NCBI RefSeq assembly: GCF_019904175.1 | Contig: NZ_CP061913.1 | Coordinates: 4,030,001-4,094,000 of the forward strand | Reading direction: 5' to 3' | Length of the DNA: 64,000 bases | From: Dactylosporangium vinaceum | GTDB taxonomy: Bacteria > Actinomycetota > Actinomycetes > Mycobacteriales > Micromonosporaceae | Shown: piece after piece, positions 18,014 to 27,434 of the stretch | Numbering within the stretch: the first letter of the stretch is position 1 | Layout: the number at the start of each line of letters is the position of its first letter | Notes under the pieces: generated by a model | Databases searched by the model: none | Seen by the model: only the letters and a program-made list of their open reading frames with translations | Told to the model about the DNA's origin: nothing | Position numbers and translations under genes: made by a program

Positions 18014-19665
18014 GCGCCGCCGCCGACCCGCTGCTGCACATCACCGGCCTGGCGGTGGACTACCGCGCCGGGCACCGCTCGTGGCACTCGGCCGTCGACG
18101 GTGTCGACCTGCGGGTCGAGCCGGGCGAGTTCGTGTCCCTGGTCGGCGAGTCCGGCTCCGGCAAGACGACCCTCGTCCAGGGTGCGCTCGGCCTGCTGCC
18201 GGCCGCGGCCCGCATCCGCGCCGGCACCATCGCCTATTCCGGCGTCGACGTCACCGGCTGGAACGACCGCCGGATGGCCCTCGTGCGCGGCAACTACGTC
18301 GGCTTCATCCCCCAGGACCCCGGCACCGCGCTCAACCCGGTCAAGAAGATCGGCCGGCAGGTCGTCGAGGCGGTCCGATTCAACCAGCGGGCCGGCGAGC
18401 CCGGGGACGCGGCGCACCTGCGGGACACGGCACTGCACAACCTGCGCACCGCCGGGCTCACGAACGCCGAGCGGGTGTTCCAGCAGTACCCCCACGAACT
18501 CAGCGGCGGCATGAAGCAGCGGGCGCTGATCGCGATCGCGCTCGCCGGTCGTCCGAAGATCATCCTCGCCGACGAGCCGACAAGCGCGCTCGACGTCACC
18601 GTCCAGCGGGTCATCCTCGACCACCTCGCGGACCTGCGGGCCGAACTCGGCATCGGCATCCTGCTCGTCACCCACGACCTCGGCGTCGCGCTGGACCGCT
18701 CCGACCGCATCCTGGTCATGCGGGCCGGGCGCATCGTCGAGGAGGGCCCGCCTGCCCGGATCCTCGAGCACGCGGCCGACGACTACACCCGCCGGCTCAT
18801 CGACGCCGCGCCGGCCCGGCACCGCGGCCGTCTCGAGCCGGCCGGCGGCGCCCGACGCACTCCGGCGGACGTGTCCCCGGTGCTGCTGGCCCGGGGGCTG
18901 AGCAAGACCTACCGCCTGCGCGGCGGCGGCGAGGTCAAGGCGCTCGACCACGTGGACCTGGAGGTGCGGGAGGGTACGACCCACGCGATCGTCGGCGAGT
19001 CCGGGGCGGGCAAGTCGACCCTCGCGAGCATCCTCGCCGGATTCACCGCAGCCGACGCCGGCACCGTCCACGCCGGCGAGCGGGCGCTCACCGGACTGTC
19101 CCGTGGCCGGCTCCGCGAACTGCGCCGCGACCTGCAGTTCGTGTTCCAGAACCCGTACACCTCCCTCGACCCGCGCTTCACCGTCGCCCGGATCATCGCC
19201 GAGCCGCTGCGCGCGTTCGGGCTGGCGACCGGCCGGGCCGAGCGCACGGCGCGGGTGGCGGCGCTGCTGCACGCCGTCGCCCTCGACGACGACTACGCCG
19301 ACCGGCGGCCCAGCCAGCTCTCCGGCGGTCAGCGCCAGCGCGTGGCGATCGCCCGGGCCCTGGCCCTGAGCCCGCGGATCCTGGTCCTCGACGAGCCGGT
19401 CAGCGCCCTCGACGTGTCGGTCCAGGAGCAGATCCTGCGGCTGCTCGTCGACCTGCAGACCGAACTCGGGCTCAGCTACGTGTTCGTCACCCACGACCTG
19501 GGCGTCGTGCGGCTGATCGCTGACGACGTCACGGTCATGCGCGACGGCGCGGTCGTCGAGCACGGCCCGGTCGAGCGGGTGTTCCAGGCGCCGCGGCACG
19601 AGTACACCCAGGCCCTGCTGGCCGCGATCCCCGGCGCGGGACTCGCCCGCGTCGGCGCACCGTGA
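18010..19665 (+). CDS. ABC transporter ATPase with two fused nucleotide-binding domains (DppD-DppF type)
   Basis: 551 residues, ATG in an ATGA overlap. First ATPase domain about 8-265 (Walker [10 protein letters not shown], signature LSGGMKQRA, Walker B IILADEPTSALDV), second about 290-550 (Walker A GESGAGKST, signature LSGGQRQRV, Walker [13 protein letters not shown]). Both have Q- and H-loops, so both sites look active. The family's Cys-containing C-terminal extensions are missing in both halves; the protein has four internal Met and no Cys. Powers the transporter of operon 3. Confidence 0.93.
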   Translation: MSAAADPLLHITGLAVDYRAGHRSWHSAVDGVDLRVEPGEFVSLVGESGSGKTTLVQGALGLLPAAARIRAGTIAYSGVDVTGWNDRRMALVRGNYVGFIPQDPGTALNPVKKIGRQVVEAVRFNQRAGEPGDAAHLRDTALHNLRTAGLTNAERVFQQYPHELSGGMKQRALIAIALAGRPKIILADEPTSALDVTVQRVILDHLADLRAELGIGILLVTHDLGVALDRSDRILVMRAGRIVEEGPPARILEHAADDYTRRLIDAAPARHRGRLEPAGGARRTPADVSPVLLARGLSKTYRLRGGGEVKALDHVDLEVREGTTHAIVGESGAGKSTLASILAGFTAADAGTVHAGERALTGLSRGRLRELRRDLQFVFQNPYTSLDPRFTVARIIAEPLRAFGLATGRAERTARVAALLHAVALDDDYADRRPSQLSGGQRQRVAIARALALSPRILVLDEPVSALDVSVQEQILRLLVDLQTELGLSYVFVTHDLGVVRLIADDVTVMRDGAVVEHGPVERVFQAPRHEYTQALLAAIPGAGLARVGAP

Positions 19666-19674
19666 GGAGCCACC

Positions 19675-20868
19675 ATGCCGCGACAGCTGCACATCAACGT
19701 CAACATCCTCAACGCCGGCGTCTTCGGCGGCTCGTGGCGCTACCCCGGCACCGACCCGCTCGCCGCCTACACGATCGAGCACTACACGGCGATCGCCCAC
19801 ACCGCCGAACGGGCCAAGCTCGACGCGGTGTTCCTGGCCGACACCCCGGCCCTGGACCCGTCGGTGCGCCACCGCCCCGGCAACAACCTGGAGCCCACCA
19901 CCGTCCTGGCCCGCATCGCCGCCCAGACCGAGCGGATCGGCCTCATCGGCACCCTGTCCACGACCTACAACGACCCGGCCGAACTGGCCCGCCGCCTCGG
20001 TGACCTGGACTACGTCAGCGGCGGCCGGTTCGGCTGGAACGTCGTGACGACCGCCGGGCCGGTCGCCGCCCGCAACTTCGGGCTCACCGGCGAACCGGAC
20101 CACGCGCACCGGTACCGCCTGGCCGCCGACGTCACCGAGCAGGTCGTGGCGGCCTGGGCGGCCCGCACCGCACTCGTGTCACCCCAGGGCCGCCCGGTCG
20201 TCGTGCAGGCCGGCGGCTCCAGCGACGGGCGCCGGCTCGCGGCCCGGGTCGGCGAGGTCATCTTCTCCGCCGACCAGGACCTCGACCACGCCCGGGCATT
20301 CCGCGCCGAGATCCGGGCCACCGCGGCCGCGTTCGGGCGCCGGCCCGAGGAGGTCGTGGTCCTGCCCGGCCTGTCGACAGTCGTCGGGAGCACCGAGGCC
20401 GAGGCCAAGGCACGCCGCGACCAGCTCGACGAGCTCCTGCCCGCCGCCTACGCCCGCGGCCGCCTGGCCGGGCAACTCGGGTTCTCCCTCGACGCGCTGC
20501 GCGACGACGAGCCGATCCCGGCCGAGCTGCTCGTCGACCCCGACGCGGCCGGCGGCTCGCAGACCTTCTACCGTGTCGTCAAGGCCATCATCGACACCGA
20601 GCGGCCGAGCCTCGGCGAGCTGCTGCGCAAGCTCTCCGGCGGCGGCGGGCACCGCATCGTCACCGGCACCCCCGAGCAGATCGCCGACGACATCGAACAC
20701 TGGTTCCGAGCCGGCGCCGCCGACGGGTTCAACGTGATGCCCGACGTCCTGCCGTCCGGCTTCACCGACTTCGCCGAGCAGGTCGTCCCCGAGCTGCAGC
20801 GCCGCGGCCTGTTCCGCACCGACTACGCCGGCACCACGCTGCGCGCACACCTGGGACTTGTCGCATGA
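19675..20868 (+). CDS. LLM monooxygenase of the NtaA/SnaA/DszA family, shortened
   Basis: 397 residues, ATG after GAGGAG. Starts LHINVNILNAG; has STTYNDPAELARRLGDLD, SGGRFGWNVVTT and the terminal FRTDYAGTTLRAHLGL. Compared with relatives (~435-450), the segment running from LWDS..D through the GPLN strand is missing: VTEQVVAAW passes straight to SPQGRPVVVQAGG. The barrel core before and after is intact, so it may still be active with a more open pocket. One internal Met, no Cys. Confidence 0.88.
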   Translation: MPRQLHINVNILNAGVFGGSWRYPGTDPLAAYTIEHYTAIAHTAERAKLDAVFLADTPALDPSVRHRPGNNLEPTTVLARIAAQTERIGLIGTLSTTYNDPAELARRLGDLDYVSGGRFGWNVVTTAGPVAARNFGLTGEPDHAHRYRLAADVTEQVVAAWAARTALVSPQGRPVVVQAGGSSDGRRLAARVGEVIFSADQDLDHARAFRAEIRATAAAFGRRPEEVVVLPGLSTVVGSTEAEAKARRDQLDELLPAAYARGRLAGQLGFSLDALRDDEPIPAELLVDPDAAGGSQTFYRVVKAIIDTERPSLGELLRKLSGGGGHRIVTGTPEQIADDIEHWFRAGAADGFNVMPDVLPSGFTDFAEQVVPELQRRGLFRTDYAGTTLRAHLGLVA

Positions 20869-21686
20869 GCCTCCCCGTGCTCCTCAGGATCGCCGTGGGG
20901 CCGCACGCGGTGCCGCTGCGCGATGCCCTCGCCGTCGCCGCGGCCGCCGAGGCCGCGGGCGTCGCGGCCATCCGGATCGCCGACACCGCGGCGGCGGGCC
21001 CGGCGCTCGACCCCACGATCGTCGCCGCGTACCTCGCCGGGGTGCACGGCGACATCGGATACATCCCCGAGCTGCCCATCACCGGCAACGCCCCCTACAA
21101 CGCGGCCCGGCGAATCCTCGCCATCGACCGGGCCACCGGCGGCCGCGCCGGCGTCGCCCTGCTGCCCGGCCCCGGCTGGGCCGAGTACGCCCGCGTCCTC
21201 ACCCGGCTCTGGGCGTCGTTCCCGCGGGCGGCGCTGATCGGCGACCAGGAGCGCGGGATCGTCGCCGACGACGCGCGCATCACCCCGATCGACCACGACG
21301 GCGAGTACTACCGGGTCGCGGGCCCGCTGGACGGCCCGTCGTCGGCGCAGGGCCGCCCGCTGCTCGTCGCCGACCTCGGCGAGGTCGACGCGTCGACACT
21401 GGCCGAGGCGGCCGACCTGGTCGTCGTCCACGCGGGCGCGGTACCCGGCTCGGTGCCGGGCCTGGACCGGCCTGGCGTCGCGGTGTTCGGCCGCGTCACC
21501 GCACCGGCCGACCCGGACTGGCTCCTCGACTGGGCGGCCGGGCACCGCCTCGCCGGTCTCGAGCTGGCACCGCCTGGTGGCACCGACGCCGTCCTGACCG
21601 TGCTGCGCGACCTCGTGCCGTCGCTCGTCGCCACCGGCCCGCAGCGGCATGACAGTCTCCGTGCAGCGGTGGGAGCGCCGGCATGA
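20865..21686 (+). CDS. Divergent, compact LLM-fold protein
   Basis: 273 residues, start in an ATGA overlap. Recognisable as LLM by ITGNAPYNAARRILAIDRATGGRAGVALL (compare YNxPYxxAR..ASLDHxSxGRAGWN) and by DGEYYRVAGPLDGPSSAQGRP, the equivalent of the HGEYF..GPLN..PPQGRP strand. The N-terminal and C-terminal parts are much reduced. It could be a partner subunit of the 19675 protein, which lacks the very strand that this protein keeps, or an independent small enzyme. No internal Met, no Cys. Confidence 0.75.
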   Translation: MSLPVLLRIAVGPHAVPLRDALAVAAAAEAAGVAAIRIADTAAAGPALDPTIVAAYLAGVHGDIGYIPELPITGNAPYNAARRILAIDRATGGRAGVALLPGPGWAEYARVLTRLWASFPRAALIGDQERGIVADDARITPIDHDGEYYRVAGPLDGPSSAQGRPLLVADLGEVDASTLAEAADLVVVHAGAVPGSVPGLDRPGVAVFGRVTAPADPDWLLDWAAGHRLAGLELAPPGGTDAVLTVLRDLVPSLVATGPQRHDSLRAAVGAPA

Positions 21687-22864
21687 GCAACGAACGCGTA
21701 GACGGCATCCGGGCCGCCGTCGAGCCCGTCCTCGACCGGCTCCGCAAGAGTGCGGCCGAGCGCGAGCGAGACCGGGTCCACCCGTACGACGACGTGCGGG
21801 CCCTGGCCCAGGAGCGGATCACGCTGATCGGCATCGCGGTCGAGGACGGCGGCGCCGGCGGCACGGTGCGCGACGTCGCCGACCTGATCATCGCCGTCGC
21901 CCGGGCCGACTCGAACGTGGCCCAGGCACTGCGCAGCACCTTCCTCAGCGCCAACCAGGTGGCGAGCCACCCCGATCTGCCGGGCCGGGCCGTGATCCTG
22001 CGCCGGCTGCGCAACGGCGACCTGTTCGCGGGCACCGCCAACGAGCGCTCCGGCGGCCCCGGCGGCGTCGCCAACACCAGGATCCGCCGCGACGGCGACG
22101 GCTGGGTGGTCAACGGGGAGAAGTACTACTCGACCGGCGGGCTCTACGCGTCCTGGTTCACCGGCACGGCCACGGCTGAGGACGGGCGAGTCCTGAGCTT
22201 CACCGTCCCCGTCGACCGGCCAGGCGTGCACCGGCTCGACGACTTCGACGCCGTCGGCCAGCGGCTGACCGCCAGCGGCACCACCCGGCTGGTTGACGTG
22301 CGGCTCGTCGGCGACGAGGTCGTGGCCCGCGACAATGTCCGCCGCGACACCCCGTGGCCCGGCTCGTTCGCTCAGCTGTACCTGGCCGCGGTGCAGGCCG
22401 GGATCGCGGCCGCGGCTCTGGACGACGCGGCCTGGTTCGTCCGCGAGCGGGCCCGGCCGATCAAGCACAGCACCGCGGCCCGCTCCGCCGACGACCCCTA
22501 CGTGCGCCAGACCGTCGGCGATATCGCCGCCCGGGCCCACGCCGCCCGGTCCGTGGTCCTGCTGGCGGCCGAGGCGCTGCACGAGATCCGCGGCCTCAGC
22601 GGGGCCCGCGGGCGGGCGGCTGCGGCGGCGGCCGCGGTCACCGTCGCCCAGACCGGGGTGATCGCCATCGAGTCCGCGCTGCGCGCCGCCGAGCTGCTCT
22701 TCGACGTCGGCGGCGCCTCGATCACCGACCGGGGTCTCGGCCTCGACCGGCACTGGCGCAATGCCCGCACCGCCGCCAACCACAATCCGCGGCAGTGGAA
22801 GGCGGCCGCCGCCGGCGCGTTCCACCTGACCGGCGAGGACCCACCGACCACCGGCCTGTTCTGA
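21683..22864 (+). CDS. DszC/SfnC-like flavin monooxygenase of the acyl-CoA dehydrogenase fold
   Basis: 393 residues, ATG in an ATGA overlap. Three-domain acyl-CoA dehydrogenase fold: N-terminal helices, beta domain (FAGTANERSGGPGG, DGWVVNGEKYYSTG), C-terminal bundle. The end LGLDRHWRNARTAANHNP is typical of the DszC/SfnC/SfnB branch, which oxygenates dibenzothiophene, dimethyl sulfone and similar compounds with reduced flavin. Placed among LLM genes, it may supply the S-oxidised substrate for C-S cleavage. No internal Met, no Cys. Confidence 0.9.
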   Translation: MSNERVDGIRAAVEPVLDRLRKSAAERERDRVHPYDDVRALAQERITLIGIAVEDGGAGGTVRDVADLIIAVARADSNVAQALRSTFLSANQVASHPDLPGRAVILRRLRNGDLFAGTANERSGGPGGVANTRIRRDGDGWVVNGEKYYSTGGLYASWFTGTATAEDGRVLSFTVPVDRPGVHRLDDFDAVGQRLTASGTTRLVDVRLVGDEVVARDNVRRDTPWPGSFAQLYLAAVQAGIAAAALDDAAWFVRERARPIKHSTAARSADDPYVRQTVGDIAARAHAARSVVLLAAEALHEIRGLSGARGRAAAAAAAVTVAQTGVIAIESALRAAELLFDVGGASITDRGLGLDRHWRNARTAANHNPRQWKAAAAGAFHLTGEDPPTTGLF

Positions 22865-22875
22865 GGAGATGACCC

Positions 22876-23061
22876 GTGACCACAACTCCCTACCGCGTGC
22901 TGGACGGCACCGGCGTGCTGATCAGCCCGCTCACGCCCGGCGCGATGAGCTTCGGCCGCCGGCCGGAGCAGGGCGAGCACCCGGCGGTCGACACCGTCAT
23001 CAGCGGCCCGCGCACGTCGCTGCCGCCGGCCGCCCTGCGCCGCGGCAAGGAGGAGCGATGA
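22876..23061 (+). pseudogene. Internally deleted aldo/keto reductase minigene
   Basis: A 61-residue frame (GTG after GAGGAG). Residues 6-27, YRVL(D)GTGVLISPLTPGAMSFG, match the N-terminal strand of aldo/keto reductases; the last ~20 residues (VDTVIS..., LPPAALRR) resemble the C-terminal tail of the same family. The whole barrel and the catalytic Asp-Tyr-Lys-His residues between them are missing. The frame and start signals remain intact and its stop overlaps the next ATG, so it may survive only as a translational coupler. Confidence 0.55.
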
Positions 23062-24068
23062 CCCACACCGCCGCGGAGGACCGTGACAAGCGGCTGGAGT
23101 ACCGCCGGGCCGGGCAGTCCGGCCTCGACCTGCCGGCGATCTCGTTCGGGCTGTGGCAGCGGTTCGGCACCGACCACCCCTACGCGACCCAGCGCGAGAT
23201 CCTGCTGCGCGCATTCGACCTCGGCATCACCCACTTCGACAACGCCGACCGCTACGGGCCGCCGCACCGGGCCGCGCAGGAGGTGTTCGGCCGGGTGCTC
23301 AAGGAGGACCTGGCGCGCCACCGCGACGAGCTGATCCTGTCCACGAAGGCCGGCAACCCGATCGGCGCGAGCCCGTACCTCACCGGCGGCTCCCGCAAGT
23401 CGCTGCTCACCTCCCTCGAGCACAGCCTGCGCGACCTCGGCACCGACCACGTCGACATCTTCTACAGCCACAGCGCCGACCTGAGCACGCCGCTGGAGGA
23501 GACCGTCGGCGCGCTCGTCAGCGCCGTCCAGCAGGGCAAGGCCCTCTACGTGGGCATCTCGAACTACGCGCCGGAGCGGGCCCACGACGCGGCCGTGCTG
23601 CTGCGCCAGGCCGGGGTGCCGCTGCTCGTGCACCAGCCGCGGTACTCCGTCTTCGACCGCACCCCGGAGCGCAACGGCCTGCTCAAACTGGCCGCCGAGG
23701 ACGGCTTCGGCCTGGTCGTCTACTCGCCGCTGGCCCAGGGCCTGCTCACCGGCCGCTACCTCGACGGCATCCCGGCCGGCGCCCGGGCGGGCAACAGCCC
23801 GTTCCTGTCGACCGACGTCATCGACGACACCTACCGGCAGCGGGCCGCCGCCCTCAACGACATCGCCGCCGCGCGCGGCCAGTCGCTGGCCCAGCTGGCG
23901 CTGCAGTGGGTGCTGCGGCAGCCGGAGGTGACCTCGGCCATCGTCGGGGCCAGCTCCACCGCCCAGCTGGAGCACAATGTGCGGGCCCTGACATTCCCGC
24001 CGCTGAGCGAGGCCGAGCTGGCCCGGATCGACGAGCACGGCGTGCACGGCACCGGCCTGCGGCTATGA
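23058..24068 (+). CDS. Aldo/keto reductase, YghZ/Gpr-like
   Basis: 336 residues, ATG at 23058 after AAGGAGGAG. NADPH-dependent aldo/keto reductase barrel: [20 protein letters not shown] holds the catalytic Asp and Tyr, LILSTKAG the Lys, and [10 protein letters not shown] the His position. [15 protein letters not shown] and the C-terminal [15 protein letters not shown] cofactor site match E. coli YghZ. It may reduce an aldehyde or ketone left after monooxygenase cleavage (inference). No internal Met, no Cys. Confidence 0.92.
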   Translation: MTHTAAEDRDKRLEYRRAGQSGLDLPAISFGLWQRFGTDHPYATQREILLRAFDLGITHFDNADRYGPPHRAAQEVFGRVLKEDLARHRDELILSTKAGNPIGASPYLTGGSRKSLLTSLEHSLRDLGTDHVDIFYSHSADLSTPLEETVGALVSAVQQGKALYVGISNYAPERAHDAAVLLRQAGVPLLVHQPRYSVFDRTPERNGLLKLAAEDGFGLVVYSPLAQGLLTGRYLDGIPAGARAGNSPFLSTDVIDDTYRQRAAALNDIAAARGQSLAQLALQWVLRQPEVTSAIVGASSTAQLEHNVRALTFPPLSEAELARIDEHGVHGTGLRL

Positions 24069-25150
24069 CCGGCCCGTTGCGCCTCGGCTTCCTGCTGCAC
24101 CTCGACGACGACCAGCCGCCGGCCCAGGCCTACCGGCAGGCGATCGAGCTGTTCGTCGCGGCCGAGCAGCTCGGCTACGACTCCGGCTGGGTCATCCAGC
24201 GCCACTTCCGGCAGGGCAACGAGCACGTCAGCGCACCCCTCGTCGTGCTGGCCGCCATCGCCGAGCACACCACCCGGATCCGCCTCGGCACCGGTGTGCT
24301 GGTGCTCCCCCTCGAGGATCCGCTCAAGGTCGCCGAGGACGCGGCGACTCTTGACGCGCTCAGCGGCGGCCGGCTCGAGCTGGGTGTCGGCTCCGGCCCG
24401 TTCCCGACCGCCTGGGCCGCGTTCGGCCGGGACATCGCCGACCGGCACCGGCTCTTCGACGACGCCGTGGCCCGGCTGCATGCGGTCCTGGAAGGCGCGG
24501 CCCTCAACGACGCCGGCGAGCGGTTGCACCCGCCGGGCGCCGGGCTGCAGGGCCGGGTGTGGCAGGCGACCACCGGCGATCCGGCCCTGGCCCGGGCGGC
24601 CGCCGCGGCCGCCGCCCGGGCCGGTGACGGCCTGCAGCTGTCGCGGGCCACGGCCTGGCGCGACACGACCGTCGCCGCCGCGCAGCGCGCCCAGGCCGAG
24701 TGGATCGACGCCTACCTCGCCGCCTGGGGCCAACCCGACCGGCCGCCGCGGGTGCAGGTGTCGCGGGCGGTGTACCCGCACCGGGACCGGGCCGCGGCGG
24801 TCGACCTGGTGACCCCGGGCGTCCGCCGCTGGCAGCGCTGGCTGCCGGCCCAGCGTAACGTCGCCGGGCTCGGCGTCGAGGAGTTCCTGGCCGCCGACCG
24901 GGCCCTGGTCGGCCCGGCCGAGCACATCGCAGCGGAGCTGGCCGGGGATCCGGCCCTGGCGCAATGCACCGACCTGCTGGTGAGCTTCGTGCCGGGCGTG
25001 CCGGACTACGCCGAGCACGTCCGGCTGCTGACCGCGACCGCGCAGGAGCTGGCGCCGCTGCTGGGCTGGAAGCCACTCCTGGCGGGCGGCCCGGCGGCCT
25101 CGGGCCGGCGCCGAGCCGCAGCCGACGGTGAGCCGGGCTCGAGGGCGTAG
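24065..25150 (+). CDS. LLM flavin-dependent monooxygenase (KPN_01858-like)
   Basis: 361 residues, ATG in an ATGA overlap with the reductase gene. Shares [53 protein letters not shown] (in parts) and [18 protein letters not shown] with the proteins at 5880 and 6866. Probably FMNH2-dependent; substrate unknown. The C-terminal ~25 residues ([14 protein letters not shown]) are low-complexity. Last gene of operon 3. One Cys, no internal Met. Confidence 0.9.
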   Translation: MTGPLRLGFLLHLDDDQPPAQAYRQAIELFVAAEQLGYDSGWVIQRHFRQGNEHVSAPLVVLAAIAEHTTRIRLGTGVLVLPLEDPLKVAEDAATLDALSGGRLELGVGSGPFPTAWAAFGRDIADRHRLFDDAVARLHAVLEGAALNDAGERLHPPGAGLQGRVWQATTGDPALARAAAAAAARAGDGLQLSRATAWRDTTVAAAQRAQAEWIDAYLAAWGQPDRPPRVQVSRAVYPHRDRAAAVDLVTPGVRRWQRWLPAQRNVAGLGVEEFLAADRALVGPAEHIAAELAGDPALAQCTDLLVSFVPGVPDYAEHVRLLTATAQELAPLLGWKPLLAGGPAASGRRRAAADGEPGSRA

Positions 25151-25324
25151 CACACGAGCCGCTTGTCCCGTTCGTCGGCCGCCTCCCCGTTCGACGCGCC
25201 GCCGCTCGATCTGGGCTTCGAACGGCTGAGCGGGCGCGCTATGCCGCTGATTGCGCGCAGTCCTTCGTTCGATCGTGACGCTTCCGGGCCTCGTGCGCCG
25301 GTGGAGCGGCGGCGCCGCGTTGCG

Positions 25325-26797
25325 CTATCTGTGGGCGGTCTGGGCCGGTGCGTGGTGCTCCTCCGGGGTGCCGCGCAGGGCCCGGCTGAAGGACAGCAGG
25401 CCGGCGGCGAGGACGAGTCCGAAGCAGATCAACAGACCGTGCCGCACTCCCACGGCGGAGACGGTCCGCAGGTCGCCGCCGAGGGCGACCCCGGTGACCA
25501 GCGCGATGCAGAACGTCGCCGACAGCCGCTGCGTCAGCTGCAGGAAGGCGGCCGCGACGCCGTGATGGGTCGGCGGCGCGAAGCTCAGGGTGATCGCCCG
25601 CAGTGGTGGCTCGAGGACCGCGGCGGCGCTGCCGAGCAGCAGCTCGGCCGCGATGACCGTGGCGATGAGGGTGGCGCCGCCGACGCTGGCGCTGACCGTG
25701 GCCAGGACGGCCGTGGCGCCGGCCTGGATGACGAGGGCTATCGGCAGGGTGCGCACGCCGAAACGAGCGTAGACCCGGGAGCTGGCCGACGAGGCGGCGA
25801 TCCGGGCGAGTGCGCCGGGGATCTGGACGGCCGCGACGACCAGCGGGCTCCAGCCGCGCCCCTGCAGCAGGTAGACCGTCAGCACCGTGGAGTGAGCCAG
25901 CAGGCCGCCGAACCAGAGCAGGGCGATGAGGTTGCCGGTCACGAAGCCGGGCGACGCCATGAGTTGCGGGACGAACAGGGGCGTCCGCCCACGGGCGGCG
26001 TAGCGGCGCTCCCAGGCGACGGTCCCCACCGCCAGGGCGGCGCACACGGCGACGACGGCCCAGAGCCGCCCGCCGCCGATGCCGGGGTCGATCACAGGCC
26101 AGGTGACCAGCACGACGAACGCACCGACCAGGACGATCGCGGGCAGGTCGAGACTGATCCGGTGCTCCGCGGGCGACCGGCGCGGGACGAACCGGGCCGT
26201 GAGCAGCAGGACGGCCAGGACGAACGGCAGGTTCAGCGCGAGCACCGCCCGCCAGGCGAGGTGGTCGGGGAGCACGTGCAGCGCCAGCGCGACGCCGAGC
26301 GGCCCCACGACGGCAGCGGCCGCGCCCGCGCCGGTATAGGCCGCGAGGGCGCGGACCCGGCGCAGCCCACTGAACCGGTCCTGGATGATGCCGAGCACCT
26401 GAGCGCTGATCAGTCCCGCGCCCAGGCCCTGCACTGCGCGGCCGGTAACTGCCCACCAGATGCCGGGTGCGGCGCAGGCGGCGAGTGCGCCGACCGCGAA
26501 CACGACGAGCCCGGCGATGAACAGGGTCCGCCGGCCGTGCGCGTCGCCGAGCCGCCCCCCAGGCACCAGGCCGAGCCCGAACGTCAGCGAGTAGATGGAC
26601 AGGAACCACTGCACGCCGCTGGTCGGCGCATCGAGCGTGGTGCCGAGCAGCGGTACGGCGTAGGTGACGACCACCGAGTCGAGCAGTGTCGCGAATCCGG
26701 CGCCGGCGCAGCAGACCAGCAGCCCGAGGTCCGCCCGCGACAGCCGCGGCGGCGCGGCGGGCGGCTCGGTGACGGTCACGAGACGCAGCCTATGCAC
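25325..26797 (-). CDS. MFS transporter, 14-helix drug-exporter type
   Basis: 490 residues from a GTG at 26797 (another GTG at 26779 is possible; neither has a clear ribosome binding site). About 14 membrane helices; loop 2-3 motif PGGRLGDAHGRRTLF and the GRAVQGLGAGLISAQ motif of the DHA2 family, which exports drugs by proton antiport. Substrate unknown. Convergent with operon 3 across 174 bp without a recognisable gene. Contains several Cys (for example VCCAGAG, LAACAAP), unlike the surrounding operons. Confidence 0.88.
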   Translation of the reverse strand: MHRLRLVTVTEPPAAPPRLSRADLGLLVCCAGAGFATLLDSVVVTYAVPLLGTTLDAPTSGVQWFLSIYSLTFGLGLVPGGRLGDAHGRRTLFIAGLVVFAVGALAACAAPGIWWAVTGRAVQGLGAGLISAQVLGIIQDRFSGLRRVRALAAYTGAGAAAAVVGPLGVALALHVLPDHLAWRAVLALNLPFVLAVLLLTARFVPRRSPAEHRISLDLPAIVLVGAFVVLVTWPVIDPGIGGGRLWAVVAVCAALAVGTVAWERRYAARGRTPLFVPQLMASPGFVTGNLIALLWFGGLLAHSTVLTVYLLQGRGWSPLVVAAVQIPGALARIAASSASSRVYARFGVRTLPIALVIQAGATAVLATVSASVGGATLIATVIAAELLLGSAAAVLEPPLRAITLSFAPPTHHGVAAAFLQLTQRLSATFCIALVTGVALGGDLRTVSAVGVRHGLLICFGLVLAAGLLSFSRALRGTPEEHHAPAQTAHR

Positions 26798-26926
26798 CGC
26801 GGCAAATTGGCGTCAAAGCCGATGGTTCGAGTAGTAATTTAGGTCGCGATCGGTCGACAGGATGCTACTTCGAGTGGGACGATCGCGCGATGCAAGCTGT
26901 TTCAAATCGTGGGATGAGGGAGCAGC

Positions 26927-27382
26927 GTGGTCGTACACATCGAGAGTGTCGACTGGGATGACGTGACCGCAGTGTCACTGCGGGCGGCGATGGCCGCGGA
27001 GATGCAGCTGCGCTACCCGGACCGGTTCAACGACCGCAACGGCGTGGACGCGGACACCGTCGTGTATACGGGCGTCGCCTACACCGCCGACCGGGAGCCG
27101 GTCGGCCATGCGGCGCTGCGCCGCCTCGGTGCTGACCTCGAGCTCAAACGCATGTACATCGTCCCCTCGCACCGCGGCACCGGAGTTTCGGTTGCCCTGC
27201 TCGTTGCCGTGGAGCAGGCCGCGGCGCGACTCGGCGGACAGCGGCTCCTGTTGCAGACCGGCGACCGGCAGCCCGACGCGGTCCGCCTCTACGAGAAGAC
27301 CGGCTTCACCCGCATCCCCATCTTCCCGCCCTACGAGACGCAGACCTACTCGTTGTGTTTCCAGAAAATCCTCCAGCGCTGA
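26927..27382 (+). CDS. GNAT family N-acetyltransferase
   Basis: 151 residues, GTG with GAGGGAG upstream. Acetyl-CoA binding motif A is present: KRMYIVPSHRGTGVSVALL, followed by RLYEKTGFTRI (motif B). Acceptor unknown. Transcribed divergently from the MFS gene over a 129-bp gap. Normal Met/Cys content (for example AAMAAEMQL, SLCFQK). Confidence 0.85.
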   Translation: MVVHIESVDWDDVTAVSLRAAMAAEMQLRYPDRFNDRNGVDADTVVYTGVAYTADREPVGHAALRRLGADLELKRMYIVPSHRGTGVSVALLVAVEQAAARLGGQRLLLQTGDRQPDAVRLYEKTGFTRIPIFPPYETQTYSLCFQKILQR

Positions 27383-27386
27383 GAGC

Positions 27387-27404
27387 GCCGGCCCGCAGGC
27401 CGGC
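27387..27404. terminator. Hairpin between convergent genes
   Basis: GCCGGCC and GGCCGGC with a 4-nt loop, in the 52 bp between the GNAT gene and the convergent membrane-protein gene. No T-run. Confidence 0.4.
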
Positions 27405-27434
27405 CGCCGGATCGTCACCGGTCCGGCCGGAACC

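Noticed and set aside
26820-26870. A/T-rich stretch with AATTTAGG and ATCGGTC between the MFS and GNAT genes
   Set aside because: No 9-7-9 arrangement can be aligned; probably just the divergent promoter.
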